The notes beneath the pieces were generated by a model, which was not told the DNA's origin, ran no database searches, and saw only the letters and a program-made list of their open reading frames with translations. A DNA stretch of 64,000 bases, from assembly GCF_900142035.1 (NCBI RefSeq), contig NZ_FQZI01000005.1:62001-126000 (forward strand), given 5' to 3'. The position numbers and the translations under genes were made by a program. This DNA comes from Flavobacterium terrae (GTDB lineage Bacteria; Bacteroidota; Bacteroidia; Flavobacteriales; Flavobacteriaceae). Below are positions 17,315-26,674 of the stretch, piece by piece (positions within the stretch are counted from its first letter, which is position 1; each line of letters opens with the position of its first letter).

Positions 17315-17920
17315 ATGAAACTAAAGATCTGTGGTATGAAATATGAAGAAAACATCAAGGATGTTGCTCAATTGCATCCTGATTATATGGGGTTCATTTT
17401 CTATGAAAAATCACCTAGATATTTTGATGGTAATCTTCCTATTTTGTCTAAATCTACTCAAAAAGTAGGTGTTTTTGTAAATGCCTTTTTAGATGACATC
17501 CTCGATAAAATTAGAAGATATAATCTACAATTTGTTCAGCTACACGGAAACGAAACACCAAGTTTCTGCAAAGCTTTTAAAAAAACAGGTGCTAAAGTAA
17601 TCAAAGTATTTTCTGTCAACGAAAATTTCAATTTTGATACCATAGAGCCTTACGAATCGGTTTGTGATTACTTTTTATTTGATACAAAAGGAAAATATCA
17701 TGGAGGTAACGGAGTTTCTTTTGATTGGAATCTTTTGAAAAATTATCCTTCTAAAAAACCATTCTTCTTAAGTGGAGGAATTGGTGTAGAGGAGATAGAA
17801 AAAATTAAAAAAATGAATTTACCCATTCACGCTATCGATGTGAATAGCAAATTTGAAATAGAACCAGGACTAAAAAACACACAATTAATAAAAGAATTAC
17901 AAAATGAAATATCAAGTTAA
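17315..17920 (+). CDS. trpF: Phosphoribosylanthranilate isomerase
   Basis: The 201-residue enzyme performs the Amadori rearrangement of phosphoribosylanthranilate. It begins [13 protein letters not shown], with the catalytic Cys in CGMK, and has [18 protein letters not shown] and FFLSGGIG, and ends with [13 protein letters not shown], as TrpF does. Its end overlaps the trpB start by 17 bp, suggesting coupled translation. Confidence 0.95.
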   Translation: MKLKICGMKYEENIKDVAQLHPDYMGFIFYEKSPRYFDGNLPILSKSTQKVGVFVNAFLDDILDKIRRYNLQFVQLHGNETPSFCKAFKKTGAKVIKVFSVNENFNFDTIEPYESVCDYFLFDTKGKYHGGNGVSFDWNLLKNYPSKKPFFLSGGIGVEEIEKIKKMNLPIHAIDVNSKFEIEPGLKNTQLIKELQNEISS

Positions 17921-19085
17921 TGAAAATGGATTTTATGGTGAATTTGGAGGAGCATTCATTCCAGAAATGCTTTATCCTAATGTAGAAGAATTACGCAAGC
18001 AATACCTTGATATTATTGCAACAGCTGAATTTCAAAAAGAGTTCCATCAATTACTAAAAGATTATGTAGGAAGACCAACTCCTCTTTATTTTGCAGAGAG
18101 ACTTTCGGCTAAATACAACACTAAAATCTATTTAAAAAGAGAAGATTTATGTCATACAGGAGCTCATAAAATCAACAATACAATTGGTCAAATTTTACTA
18201 GCTAAACGACTAAGAAAAACACGAATCATTGCCGAAACTGGAGCTGGTCAACACGGAGTGGCGACAGCAACTGTTTGTGCCTTAATGGGTTTAAAATGCA
18301 TCGTTTATATGGGAGAAATAGACATTCAGCGTCAAGCTCCTAATGTAGCTCGAATGAAAATGCTTGGTGCAGAAGTTCGTCCAGCAACCTCAGGGTCCAA
18401 AACCTTAAAAGACGCTACAAATGAAGCCATAAGAGACTGGATTAATAACCCTATTGATACTTTTTATATTATTGGGTCTGTGGTTGGACCGCATCCTTAT
18501 CCTGATATGGTTGCTAAATTTCAGAGTATTATTTCTGAAGAAATTAAAAAACAATTACATGAAAAAGAAGGCAAAGAAAATCCAGATTATGTAATAGCTT
18601 GTGTGGGCGGAGGAAGTAATGCCGCTGGAGCATTTTATCATTTTCTTGATGAAGAAAAGGTAAATTTAATTGCTGTGGAAGCAGCTGGAAAAGGAATCCA
18701 TTCAGGAGAGAGTGCTGCAACTTCTGTTTTAGGCAAAATAGGCATCATTCACGGTAGTAAAACTTTATTAATGCAATCTGAAGACGGACAAATTACAGAG
18801 CCCTACTCTATTTCGGCTGGTTTAGATTATCCAGGTGTTGGACCATTACATGCGCATTTACATGACACTAAAAGAGCCGAATTTATAGCTATTACGGATG
18901 ATGATGCCATGGCAGCAGGCTTAAATTTGTGCAAAACTGAAGGCATTATTCCTGCCATTGAAAGTTCACATGCCTTAGCAGTTTTAGACCAAAAGAAATT
19001 TAAAAAAGATGATATTGTTGTGATCAATTTATCAGGTCGTGGTGACAAGGATTTGAATACATACATCAACTATTTTGAGCTTTAA
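17904..19085 (+). CDS. trpB: Tryptophan synthase beta chain
   Basis: The beta subunit (393 residues) makes tryptophan from indole and serine using PLP. The PLP lysine is K89 in TGAHKINN; the phosphate-binding loop is [20 protein letters not shown] and the N-terminal [11 protein letters not shown] are diagnostic of the TrpB1 type that pairs with TrpA. The start inside trpF is supported by the strong N-terminal match. Confidence 0.96.
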   Translation: MKYQVNENGFYGEFGGAFIPEMLYPNVEELRKQYLDIIATAEFQKEFHQLLKDYVGRPTPLYFAERLSAKYNTKIYLKREDLCHTGAHKINNTIGQILLAKRLRKTRIIAETGAGQHGVATATVCALMGLKCIVYMGEIDIQRQAPNVARMKMLGAEVRPATSGSKTLKDATNEAIRDWINNPIDTFYIIGSVVGPHPYPDMVAKFQSIISEEIKKQLHEKEGKENPDYVIACVGGGSNAAGAFYHFLDEEKVNLIAVEAAGKGIHSGESAATSVLGKIGIIHGSKTLLMQSEDGQITEPYSISAGLDYPGVGPLHAHLHDTKRAEFIAITDDDAMAAGLNLCKTEGIIPAIESSHALAVLDQKKFKKDDIVVINLSGRGDKDLNTYINYFEL

Positions 19086-19111
19086 TCAGTAATAAATTAG
19101 ATTTAGAAAAC

Positions 19112-19873
19112 ATGAATAGAATAAACACAAAATTACAAGAAAACAAGAAGTTACTTTCTATCTATTTTACTGCTGGTTACCCAGAACTAAACAGCACTGT
19201 TTCCATTATACAAGAACTTGAAAAAAGTGGTGTCGATATGATTGAAATAGGCTTGCCTTTTAGTGATCCATTGGCCGATGGCCCAACAATTCAAGAAAGT
19301 TCAACTATAGCTTTGGAGAATGGAATGACTACAAAATTGCTTTTTGAACAACTTGAAAACATTCGAAAAACGGTTGAAATCCCTCTTATAATAATGGGGT
19401 ATTTTAATCCAATTTTGCAGTTTGGTATAGAAGAATTTTGTAAAAAATGTGCTCAAGTTGGTATTGATGGATTGATTATACCTGACTTGCCTTTGGATGT
19501 TTTTGAACAAGATTATAAAACTATTTTTGAGCAATACAACTTAAAAAACATATGCTTAATTACACCTCAAACTTCAGACGAACGAATCCATAAAATAGAC
19601 CAAATTTCAGATAGTTTCATTTATATGGTGAGTAGTTCGAGTACAACTGGTAGTCAAAATTCTTTTGGTGATGTTCAAAAAAATTACTTCAAAAAAATAT
19701 CCGATTTGAAACTGAAGAACCCACAAATCGTAGGATTTGGAATTTCAAATTCAGAGACTTTTACTGAAGCTATCAAATATCAAAAAGGAGCAATTATTGG
19801 AAGCTCATTTATTAAATTTATAAAAGATCATCCTATTGAAAACATCTCAACTTTTATAAATAAATTAAGATAA
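19112..19873 (+). CDS. trpA: Tryptophan synthase alpha chain
   Basis: The alpha subunit (253 residues) cleaves indole-3-glycerol phosphate and channels indole to TrpB. Catalytic E45 and D56 lie in DMIEIGLPFSDPLADGP. YMVSSSSTTGSQ and GFGISNSET form the phosphate site. This is the last gene of the operon; a terminator follows at 19912-19941. Confidence 0.95.
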   Translation: MNRINTKLQENKKLLSIYFTAGYPELNSTVSIIQELEKSGVDMIEIGLPFSDPLADGPTIQESSTIALENGMTTKLLFEQLENIRKTVEIPLIIMGYFNPILQFGIEEFCKKCAQVGIDGLIIPDLPLDVFEQDYKTIFEQYNLKNICLITPQTSDERIHKIDQISDSFIYMVSSSSTTGSQNSFGDVQKNYFKKISDLKLKNPQIVGFGISNSETFTEAIKYQKGAIIGSSFIKFIKDHPIENISTFINKLR

Positions 19874-19911
19874 AGATTACTTTTACACATTCTTAAAAAT
19901 TAAACAAAACG

Positions 19912-19941
19912 AGCCTGTCTTACTTAATTGACGGGCTTTTT
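19912..19941 (+). terminator. Terminator of the trp operon
   Basis: AGCCTGTC (19912-19919) pairs with GACGGGCT (19930-19937), 8 bp with one G-U, followed by a short T run. It lies directly after trpA. Confidence 0.75.
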
Positions 19942-19991
19942 AGTAATTACCATTGATAAAAAATAGTTGTTAAAAAAAAGTTAAAATTAAT

Positions 19992-20024
19992 TTAAACAAA
20001 CGTTTAATTTAAACAAGTGTTTAA
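19992..20024 (+). promoter_or_regulatory. Two tandem TetR-type operator palindromes
   Basis: TTAAACAAACGTTTAA (19992-20007) and TTAAACAAGTGTTTAA (20009-20024) are two near-identical 16-bp palindromes with centres 17 bp apart. The second overlaps the -7 element of the tetR promoter. Such AAAC...GTTT palindromes are common TetR operators, so the regulator encoded next probably represses its own efflux operon here. Confidence 0.75.
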
Positions 20025-20029
20025 TTTTG
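20022..20029 (+). promoter_or_regulatory. -7 element of the tetR-efflux promoter
   Basis: TAATTTTG fits TAnnTTTG and lies 25 bp before the tetR start, overlapping the second operator. No TTG was found at the expected -33 distance. Confidence 0.5.
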
Positions 20030-20054
20030 TACTCGAATTTAAGATTAAATTAAA

Positions 20055-20678
20055 ATGACAGATTTTAACGAAAAGCAATTAGAAATTTTACAAGTAGCTG
20101 AAAAGCTATTTGCAGAAAAAGGCTATGACGGAACTTCTGTTCGTGATATTGCAAAAATTGCTAACATTAATATAGCAATGATTTCCTATTACTTTGGTTC
20201 AAAGGAAAAACTTCTTGAATCATTGATTGTATATCGTATTTCTGATATGCGATTACAAATGGAAAACTTATACCAACAAGATCTAAGTCCTCTTGAAAAA
20301 ATTGATGGTCTAATTGAATTGTATATCAAACGAATCAATAAGAATAAAGGAATGTATCAAATCATTCATTTCGAAATTTCATCAGGAAAAAGGATAATTA
20401 ATTGTGATTCATTCAACGAAATGAAAAAATACAATTTAGCTATTCTAAAAAACATGATTTCCGAAGGTCAAGAAAAAGGTTTATTTAGAACTGACATCAA
20501 TATAGAATTAATCCCTACAACTATTATGGGGACTTATTTTCACTTCCAAATGAATAAACCCTTTTTTAAAGATATAATGAACCTGAATACCGAAGAAGAA
20601 TTTGAAGCGTATATCAATTCAGAGCTTACTCGTCATATAAAACAAACAATAAAAGCCCTCTTAACCTATGAAATATAA
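20055..20678 (+). CDS. TetR/AcrR-family transcriptional repressor
   Basis: This 207-residue regulator has an N-terminal HTH at about residues 8-50 (AEKLFAEKGYDGTSVRDIAKIANINIAMISYYFGSKEKLLESL), the standard TetR DNA-binding domain. The C-terminal part is a variable ligand-binding region. It is the first gene of an operon with TolC, HlyD and EmrB-type genes and overlaps tolC by 11 bp. It probably represses the pump until a substrate binds. Confidence 0.93.
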   Translation: MTDFNEKQLEILQVAEKLFAEKGYDGTSVRDIAKIANINIAMISYYFGSKEKLLESLIVYRISDMRLQMENLYQQDLSPLEKIDGLIELYIKRINKNKGMYQIIHFEISSGKRIINCDSFNEMKKYNLAILKNMISEGQEKGLFRTDINIELIPTTIMGTYFHFQMNKPFFKDIMNLNTEEEFEAYINSELTRHIKQTIKALLTYEI

Positions 20679-21978
20679 CAAAATAACAATCATTATTACC
20701 CTTTTGGTAATGTTCTCTGGGTATTCCCAAGAGAAAAAAAAGTTATCCCTAAAAGAAGCAATTAGCTTGGCGATTACAAAAAGTGATCAAACAACACTAT
20801 CAAATTTAAAAGCCCAAACTGCAAAACTAGAGATGGAAACGATTAAAAACAATCAATATCCAACTGTTAAGATTTCTGGGCAATACATGCGTCTTACAAA
20901 TGCTGATGTGACTTCTGCATTTAGTACTGGATCTGGTGGAAAAGGAATTGAAGTGAATCAACTTTTATTTGGACAAGCCAATGCTTCTATGCCATTATTT
21001 AACGGTTTCAAGTTAAAAAACTCAATCGATGCTTCAGAAAATATGTATAAGGCCGAAGCTTCAAATAGTATTCATGCAAAAGAAGAGATAGGTCTTTATG
21101 TTGTAGAACTTTTTGCAAAACTGTATCAATCACAAGAAATGATAGAGTTATTCAAAGAAAATCTTAAAAGTGCACAACAGCGAACTAAAGATTTTTCGGC
21201 TATGGTTGATAACGGATTAATGGCTAGAAATGACTTATTGAAAGCCCAATTACAAGAGTCTAATATCCAATTATCAATGGATAATGCTCAAAAGAATTTC
21301 AATGTCATTAATTATCAATTAGTAACTCTTTTAAAATTACCTGAAAATACCATAGTAGATATCGACATCGAAGCTGTTAAAAACGACATGGTTTTAAACA
21401 GAAATGCATATGTAGAAGCAAAAAGAAGTGATTTTGAAGCTTTAAGTTTCCAACAAAAAGCTGCTGAAGCAAATGTAAAAGCATCTCAAAGTGGCTATTA
21501 TCCTTCAATTGCTTTAATGGGTGGTTACATTGCTTTTGATTTAAAAAATGTATTGACAGTAACTAACGCTATGAATTTTGGTGTAGGAGTAAACTATGAT
21601 TTATCAAATATTTTCAAAAATGGAAAAGAAGTAAAACTAGCAAAATCGAAAGCTGAACAAGCTAAGACTGCTGTTTCTATGATGAATGATAAAATCAAAG
21701 AAGAAGTTCAACAAGCTCAAGAAAATTACAATCTTTCTGAAAAACAAAATGCAGTATACAAACAAGCGGTAGAACAAGCAGCTGAAAATTACCGTATTGT
21801 GAAAGACAAATACGATAATAGTTTATCTACAACAAACGACTTATTAGAAGCCGACACACAACAGTTACAAACTAAAATAAACTTAGCCTTATCACAAGCT
21901 GATATTGCTCTTAAATATTATCAATTACAATTTGCTTCTGGAAAGCTAATTAACTCATTCAATTTGACACAAAAATAA
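20668..21978 (+). CDS. TolC-family outer-membrane efflux protein
   Basis: The protein (436 residues) has an N-terminal signal peptide (about residues 1-20, ending GYSQ). Two repeats of long alpha-helical hairpins are rich in Ala and Gln (for example KAEQAKTAVSMMNDKIKEEV), as in OEP family channels. It would form the outer-membrane duct of a tripartite pump with the next two genes. The 11-bp overlap with tetR suggests translational coupling. Confidence 0.92.
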   Translation: MKYNKITIIITLLVMFSGYSQEKKKLSLKEAISLAITKSDQTTLSNLKAQTAKLEMETIKNNQYPTVKISGQYMRLTNADVTSAFSTGSGGKGIEVNQLLFGQANASMPLFNGFKLKNSIDASENMYKAEASNSIHAKEEIGLYVVELFAKLYQSQEMIELFKENLKSAQQRTKDFSAMVDNGLMARNDLLKAQLQESNIQLSMDNAQKNFNVINYQLVTLLKLPENTIVDIDIEAVKNDMVLNRNAYVEAKRSDFEALSFQQKAAEANVKASQSGYYPSIALMGGYIAFDLKNVLTVTNAMNFGVGVNYDLSNIFKNGKEVKLAKSKAEQAKTAVSMMNDKIKEEVQQAQENYNLSEKQNAVYKQAVEQAAENYRIVKDKYDNSLSTTNDLLEADTQQLQTKINLALSQADIALKYYQLQFASGKLINSFNLTQK

Positions 21979-21990
21979 AATAGTACTATC

Positions 21991-23073
21991 ATGAAAAATA
22001 AAAAACCATCAAATAAAAAGTTTGTCATTATCCTAACATGTTTAGTAACACTAGGAACAATTTATGGCGTATTTAAATACATGCATGCCCAAGCTCATGA
22101 AGAAACAGATGATGCTCAGATTGAACAAAATATGAGTCCAATTATCCCAAGAATTGCTGGATATATATCTGATGTAAAAGTTAAAGACAACGATTTTGTA
22201 AAAAAAGGTGACACATTATTAGTTATCGATAACAGTGATTTTATTGTTAAAGTTGAAGAAGCAAAAGCTGCTTTAGTTGCTGCAGAAAATACATTAGAAG
22301 TATCTAGAGCAGATGTAGGAGCAGCAGCAGCAAATATTTCTATTACTGATGCTACGATTCAATCAAACTCTGGTAGTATTGATGCTGCTAAAATTAGATT
22401 AGAAAGAGCTACAAATGATTTTGAACGTTATTCAAATTTGTATAAAAATCATTCCATTACAAAACAACAATTCGAACAAGCATTAGCTGCAAAACAAGAA
22501 GCAGAAAAGCAAGTAGAAATATTACAACAACAACGTAATGCAAACATTCACCAACGTGAAGCGGTGGCGTCAAAAACAAATGTCGCTAGTAAACAAACTG
22601 GTGTTGCATCGGCTAACATAAAAAGAGCAAAAGCTGTTCTAGAAGCAGCTCAATTAAACTTAAGTTATACAGTAATAACTGCTGCGACAGATGGTCAAGT
22701 TTCTAGCGTAAAAGTACAACCTGGTCAAATGATTCAACCTGGCCAATCTTTATTCTACATTGTAAACAGTAAAGACACTTGGATTGTAGCTAATTTTAAA
22801 GAAACTCAGTTAGACAAAATGGTTGTAGGACAAAAAGTTGGAATCAAAGTTGATGCTTATCCTGGAACTAAATTTGAAGGTGAAGTAAGTTCTTTCTCTC
22901 CAGCAACAGGAGCTAAATTTTCAATATTGCCTCCAGACAACGCAACAGGGAACTTCGTAAAAACAATTCAAAGATTACCTGTAAAAATTAAATTAACAGC
23001 TAATAATGATGTTGAAAAAGTAAAATTATTACGTCCTGGAATGAACGTAGAAGTTGATGTACATGTAAAATAA
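21991..23073 (+). CDS. HlyD/EmrA-family periplasmic adaptor
   Basis: The protein (360 residues) has one N-terminal membrane anchor (about 12-30), a biotinyl-lipoyl half-motif (IIPRIAGYISDVKVKDNDFVKKGDTLL), an alpha-helical hairpin, and a second lipoyl half with DGQVSSVKVQPGQMIQPGQ. This is the EmrA architecture, linking the inner-membrane transporter to TolC. It ends one base before the EmrB-like gene. Confidence 0.93.
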   Translation: MKNKKPSNKKFVIILTCLVTLGTIYGVFKYMHAQAHEETDDAQIEQNMSPIIPRIAGYISDVKVKDNDFVKKGDTLLVIDNSDFIVKVEEAKAALVAAENTLEVSRADVGAAAANISITDATIQSNSGSIDAAKIRLERATNDFERYSNLYKNHSITKQQFEQALAAKQEAEKQVEILQQQRNANIHQREAVASKTNVASKQTGVASANIKRAKAVLEAAQLNLSYTVITAATDGQVSSVKVQPGQMIQPGQSLFYIVNSKDTWIVANFKETQLDKMVVGQKVGIKVDAYPGTKFEGEVSSFSPATGAKFSILPPDNATGNFVKTIQRLPVKIKLTANNDVEKVKLLRPGMNVEVDVHVK

Positions 23074-23074
23074 T

Positions 23075-24655
23075 ATGGCTGCTACACAAACAGATGATTT
23101 AGTAGAATATGGCTTTAGAAGAGTCATAATAACAATAACCGCAGTACTTTGCGCTCTTTTGGAAGTTGTTGATACCACCATTGTAAACGTGGCATTAAAC
23201 GACATGAAAGGAAGTCTTGGTGCTACCTTAACAGATGTTGCTTGGGTAATTACTGCTTATGCAATCGCTAATGTAATTGTTATTCCAATGACGAGCTGGT
23301 TATCACAACAATTTGGAAGAAGAAATTACTTTGCTGCGTCAATTATAATCTTTACCGTTTCTTCCTTTTTATGTGGTAATGCAAGCAATATATGGGAGTT
23401 GGTAATTTTTAGATTCATTCAGGGTATGGGTGGTGGAGCTCTTTTAGTTACGGCACAAACCATTATAACCGAAAGTTATCCAACTGAAAAAAGAGGTATG
23501 GCGCAAGCCATTTACGGAATGGGTGTTATTATTGGTCCAACATTAGGTCCGCCATTAGGAGGTTATTTAGTAGATAATTTTTCATGGCCTTACATTTTTT
23601 ATATCAACATTCCTTTAGGAATCATTGCAACGTTCTTAACACTGTCTTTTGTAAAAAGCCCTAAATACGGAGAAAAGCTGAAAGCAAACCAAGTTGACTG
23701 GTGGGGAATTGTTTTCCTAACAGCTTTCATTGGGTCATTACAATTCGTTTTAGAACATGGTCAGCAAGATGACTGGTTTGAAAACACAACTATTGTAATC
23801 TTAAGCATAGTTTCATTTTTTGGATTGATATTATTTCTCTGGCGACAACTCACCTATAAATATCCAATTGTAAACCTTAGAGTACTAAAAGACCAAAACT
23901 TGCGAATAGGAACTATCATGTGTTTCATTCTTGGTTTTGGATTATACGGAACAACATTTGTTGTGCCAATTTATACTCAGGCCATTTTAGGTTGGACAGC
24001 TACCGACGCTGGTTTGTTATTGATTCCAAGTTCTATTATGACAGGAATTATGATGCCTATTATTGGTAAATTAATTCAAAAAGGAGTCCCACAAGCCTAT
24101 TTAGTTTCTTTAGGATTCTTGATTTTCTTCGGATTTACTTTTTGGATGCACAATGTAATGACACCTGATACTGGTGCCGAACACATGTTTTGGCCTCTAA
24201 TTTTAAGAGGAATTGGATTAGGATTACTATTTGTACCAATAACAACTTTGGCACTTTCAACCCTTAAAGGAAAAGAAATCGGTGAAGGAGCCGCATTTAC
24301 TGGAATGATGCGTCAACTAGGAGGATCATTTGGTATTGCATTAATTACAACATTTATTTCAAGATTTGGTCAGCAACATCGAGTAGATTTAATTTCTCAC
24401 TTAGATGCTACAAAATTTGAAGTACAGCAAAGAATCCAGCAGTTACAAATGTCATTTATGTCAAAAGGCTTTACTGCAAATGAAGCTCTTGACAAAGCAC
24501 ATAAAGCAATCGAAGGTTCAGTTATCAAACAAAGTACTGTACTTTCATATATGGATGTATTTCTTTATTTAGGTATTTTATTTCTGCTTTGCATACCATT
24601 TATGTTGATGGTAAAAAAAGGCTCAGGAAAAGTAGATATGTCAAATGTACACTAA
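23075..24655 (+). CDS. DHA2-family MFS drug:H+ antiporter (EmrB/QacA type)
   Basis: This 526-residue protein shows about 14 hydrophobic helices. Motif C-like GVIIGPTLGPPLGGYLVD is in helix 5, and LDTTIVNVAL-like VDTTIVNVALNDM in helix 1 is typical of EmrB. It would export hydrophobic toxic compounds through the HlyD/TolC partners encoded upstream. Substrate cannot be read from sequence. Confidence 0.93.
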   Translation: MAATQTDDLVEYGFRRVIITITAVLCALLEVVDTTIVNVALNDMKGSLGATLTDVAWVITAYAIANVIVIPMTSWLSQQFGRRNYFAASIIIFTVSSFLCGNASNIWELVIFRFIQGMGGGALLVTAQTIITESYPTEKRGMAQAIYGMGVIIGPTLGPPLGGYLVDNFSWPYIFYINIPLGIIATFLTLSFVKSPKYGEKLKANQVDWWGIVFLTAFIGSLQFVLEHGQQDDWFENTTIVILSIVSFFGLILFLWRQLTYKYPIVNLRVLKDQNLRIGTIMCFILGFGLYGTTFVVPIYTQAILGWTATDAGLLLIPSSIMTGIMMPIIGKLIQKGVPQAYLVSLGFLIFFGFTFWMHNVMTPDTGAEHMFWPLILRGIGLGLLFVPITTLALSTLKGKEIGEGAAFTGMMRQLGGSFGIALITTFISRFGQQHRVDLISHLDATKFEVQQRIQQLQMSFMSKGFTANEALDKAHKAIEGSVIKQSTVLSYMDVFLYLGILFLLCIPFMLMVKKGSGKVDMSNVH

Positions 24656-24680
24656 TACATGACATACTTATGTTGGTTGG

Positions 24681-24711
24681 AACTCCGGCTTTAGGGTCGG
24701 AGTTTTTTTAC
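24681..24711 (+). terminator. Terminator of the efflux operon
   Basis: AACTCCG (24681-24687) pairs with CGGAGTT (24698-24704) and is followed by a run of seven T residues. Confidence 0.85.
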
Positions 24712-24765
24712 TTTTAATAACATTTTATTATGACTCAAAACCAATCAATTTCGAAAGAATAAGTA

Positions 24766-24773
24766 TATATTTG
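24766..24773 (+). promoter_or_regulatory. -7 element of the kdsA promoter
   Basis: TATATTTG fits TAnnTTTG. It overlaps the TTG at 24771 that could otherwise be taken as a start, which supports the downstream ATG at 24792 as the real kdsA start. Confidence 0.55.
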
Positions 24774-24791
24774 CAAAAAATTTCAAACATC

Positions 24792-25610
24792 ATGAACTTA
24801 CACAACATCCCTAACATCAAGCATTTAGATAGCGGGAACTTTTTTATATTAGCTGGTCCTTGTGCTATTGAAGGAGAAGAAATGGCTATGCGTATTGCTG
24901 AAAAATTAGTAGGCATCACAGATAATCTTAAAATACCATATGTTTTCAAAGGATCATTCAAAAAAGCGAATCGTTCAAGAATTGATAGCTTTTCTGGAAT
25001 TGGAGACGAAAAAGCATTAAAAATATTACAAAAAGTTGGGAAGGAATTTGGAATTCCAACCGTAACTGATATTCATACAAATGAAGATGCAGCAAAAGCC
25101 GCAGAATATGTAGATGTTTTACAAATCCCTGCTTTTCTTGTACGTCAAACAGATTTAGTAGTTGCAGCTGCTAATACTGGAAAAACAGTTAACCTTAAAA
25201 AAGGGCAATTCATGAGTCCTGAAAGCATGAAACATGCTGTTCAAAAAGTATTAGATTGTCAAAACGAGAACGTTATGGTTACTGATAGAGGAACAATGTT
25301 TGGTTACCAAGATATGATTGTAGATTTCCGTGGAATTCCTACAATGCAAAATCTTGCAACAACTGTTCTAGATGTAACTCACTCTTTACAACAACCTAAC
25401 CAAATGGCAGGTGTAACTGGTGGTCGTCCAGACATGATTGAAACTATTGCAAAAGCTGGTATCGCTGTAGGTGTTGATGGTATATTTATCGAAACACATT
25501 TTGATCCAGCAAATGCAAAAAGTGATGGTGCAAATATGCTTCATTTAGATTATTTTGAAGATTTAATGAAGAAACTTGTTGCTATACGTCAAACTGTAAA
25601 TCAATTTTAA
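24792..25610 (+). CDS. kdsA: 3-deoxy-8-phosphooctulonate (KDO-8-P) synthase
   Basis: The enzyme condenses arabinose 5-phosphate and phosphoenolpyruvate to KDO-8-P for lipopolysaccharide inner core. The start at 24792 gives 272 residues; an earlier TTG at 24771 lies inside the probable promoter. Motifs include FILAGPCAIEGEE, FKGSFKKANRSR, TDIHTN, and MVTDRGTMFGY, the KDO-8-P rather than DAHP branch of the fold. It is transcribed alone or with the exported protein after it. Confidence 0.93.
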   Translation: MNLHNIPNIKHLDSGNFFILAGPCAIEGEEMAMRIAEKLVGITDNLKIPYVFKGSFKKANRSRIDSFSGIGDEKALKILQKVGKEFGIPTVTDIHTNEDAAKAAEYVDVLQIPAFLVRQTDLVVAAANTGKTVNLKKGQFMSPESMKHAVQKVLDCQNENVMVTDRGTMFGYQDMIVDFRGIPTMQNLATTVLDVTHSLQQPNQMAGVTGGRPDMIETIAKAGIAVGVDGIFIETHFDPANAKSDGANMLHLDYFEDLMKKLVAIRQTVNQF

Positions 25611-25626
25611 TCTTTTTTAAGCAAAA

Positions 25627-26541
25627 ATGAAACAACCATTTTTAATGGCTGTACTAACTTTTTGTGTTTTTTCACAGTACACCTTTTCGCAAGAAACAGT
25701 AGAAAATCCTGAAAAATACACAGCACACAACAAAGGAAAATTTTTTATTTCATGGGGTGGAAACAGAGATAGTTATAGTAGATCTGATGTAAACTTTAGA
25801 GGAAAAGATTACAACTTTACCGTTCATGATATGGTTGCTCATGATAAACCAAAAGGATGGCATATTGATTATATAAATCCTGTAAACATGACAATTCCTC
25901 AGACTAATTTTAGATTTGGATATTTCTTTAGTGATCACTACAGCGTTTCAATTGGGTGGGATCATATGAAGTATGTAATGAGTCAGTATCAAATTGCTAA
26001 TGTTTCTGGTTATATTAATTTACCTTCAGATGCGCCTGGAAATATATATAATGGAAATTATAATAATACACCTGTAGATATGTCTCAAGGTGGTGCTCAA
26101 GAAGGAGGTTATGAAAATGGGGTTACACCAGTTGGTGGTCCTGCATTTTTAATGTATGAACATACAGATGGTTTAAACTATGTGAATACCGAGGTTTCTA
26201 GACATGATGATATTTCTAAATTGTTTGGTTTACCAAATACTGATAAAGTTCAAATTAATTTAACTGGAGGTTTAGGAGTAGGAATTTTATATCCTAAAAC
26301 AAATGCTACACTTTTAGGAAAAGAGCGTCATGATGATTTTCATGTTTCCGGATATGGTTTCTCTGCAAAAGCCGGAATTAACTTTACTTTCTTTAAATAT
26401 TTTTATGTACAAGGAGAGTTAAAAACTGGTTATATTGATATGAAAAACATCAGAACCACAGTAAGTAATGAAGATAAAGCTTCACAACATTTTACATTCG
26501 TACAGAGAATTATTGCTGTAGGAGGAATATTCAAAATATAA
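25627..26541 (+). CDS. Exported outer-membrane-like protein of unknown function
   Basis: The 304-residue protein has a signal peptide (residues 1-21, ending TFSQ). Its alternating, Tyr/Gly-rich strands (FRFGYFFSDHYSVSIGWDHM, KAGINFTFFKYFYVQGELKTGY) and terminal Ile suggest a beta-barrel. I do not recognise a named family. It follows kdsA by 16 bp and may share its transcript; a role in the envelope is only suggested by that context. Confidence 0.7.
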   Translation: MKQPFLMAVLTFCVFSQYTFSQETVENPEKYTAHNKGKFFISWGGNRDSYSRSDVNFRGKDYNFTVHDMVAHDKPKGWHIDYINPVNMTIPQTNFRFGYFFSDHYSVSIGWDHMKYVMSQYQIANVSGYINLPSDAPGNIYNGNYNNTPVDMSQGGAQEGGYENGVTPVGGPAFLMYEHTDGLNYVNTEVSRHDDISKLFGLPNTDKVQINLTGGLGVGILYPKTNATLLGKERHDDFHVSGYGFSAKAGINFTFFKYFYVQGELKTGYIDMKNIRTTVSNEDKASQHFTFVQRIIAVGGIFKI

Positions 26542-26542
26542 T

Positions 26543-26573
26543 AAAAAAAGCCCTGATTCTTCAGGGCTTTTTT
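26543..26573 (+). terminator. Terminator after the kdsA unit
   Basis: AAAAAAAGCCCTGA pairs with TCAGGGCTTTTTT around TTCT; a strong stem with a T-tract. Confidence 0.9.
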
Positions 26574-26642
26574 ATTTTCGATTAAAATTAAAAAAAATCG
26601 ACAACGAACAAAAACCAAAGTTATTATTTGTAAGAAAATATT

Positions 26643-26650
26643 TATTTTTG
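26643..26650 (+). promoter_or_regulatory. -7 element upstream of the 442-residue exported protein
   Basis: TATTTTTG fits TAnnTTTG and lies 24 bp before the start at 26675. A TTTG at 26627-26630 is too close for the usual -33 spacing. Confidence 0.4.
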
Positions 26651-26674
26651 CATGATTTATAATTAAATGCAATC

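Noticed and set aside
24771..24791. TTG start of kdsA seven codons upstream
   Set aside because: It lies inside the TATATTTG promoter element, and the ATG at 24792 gives the normal N-terminus.
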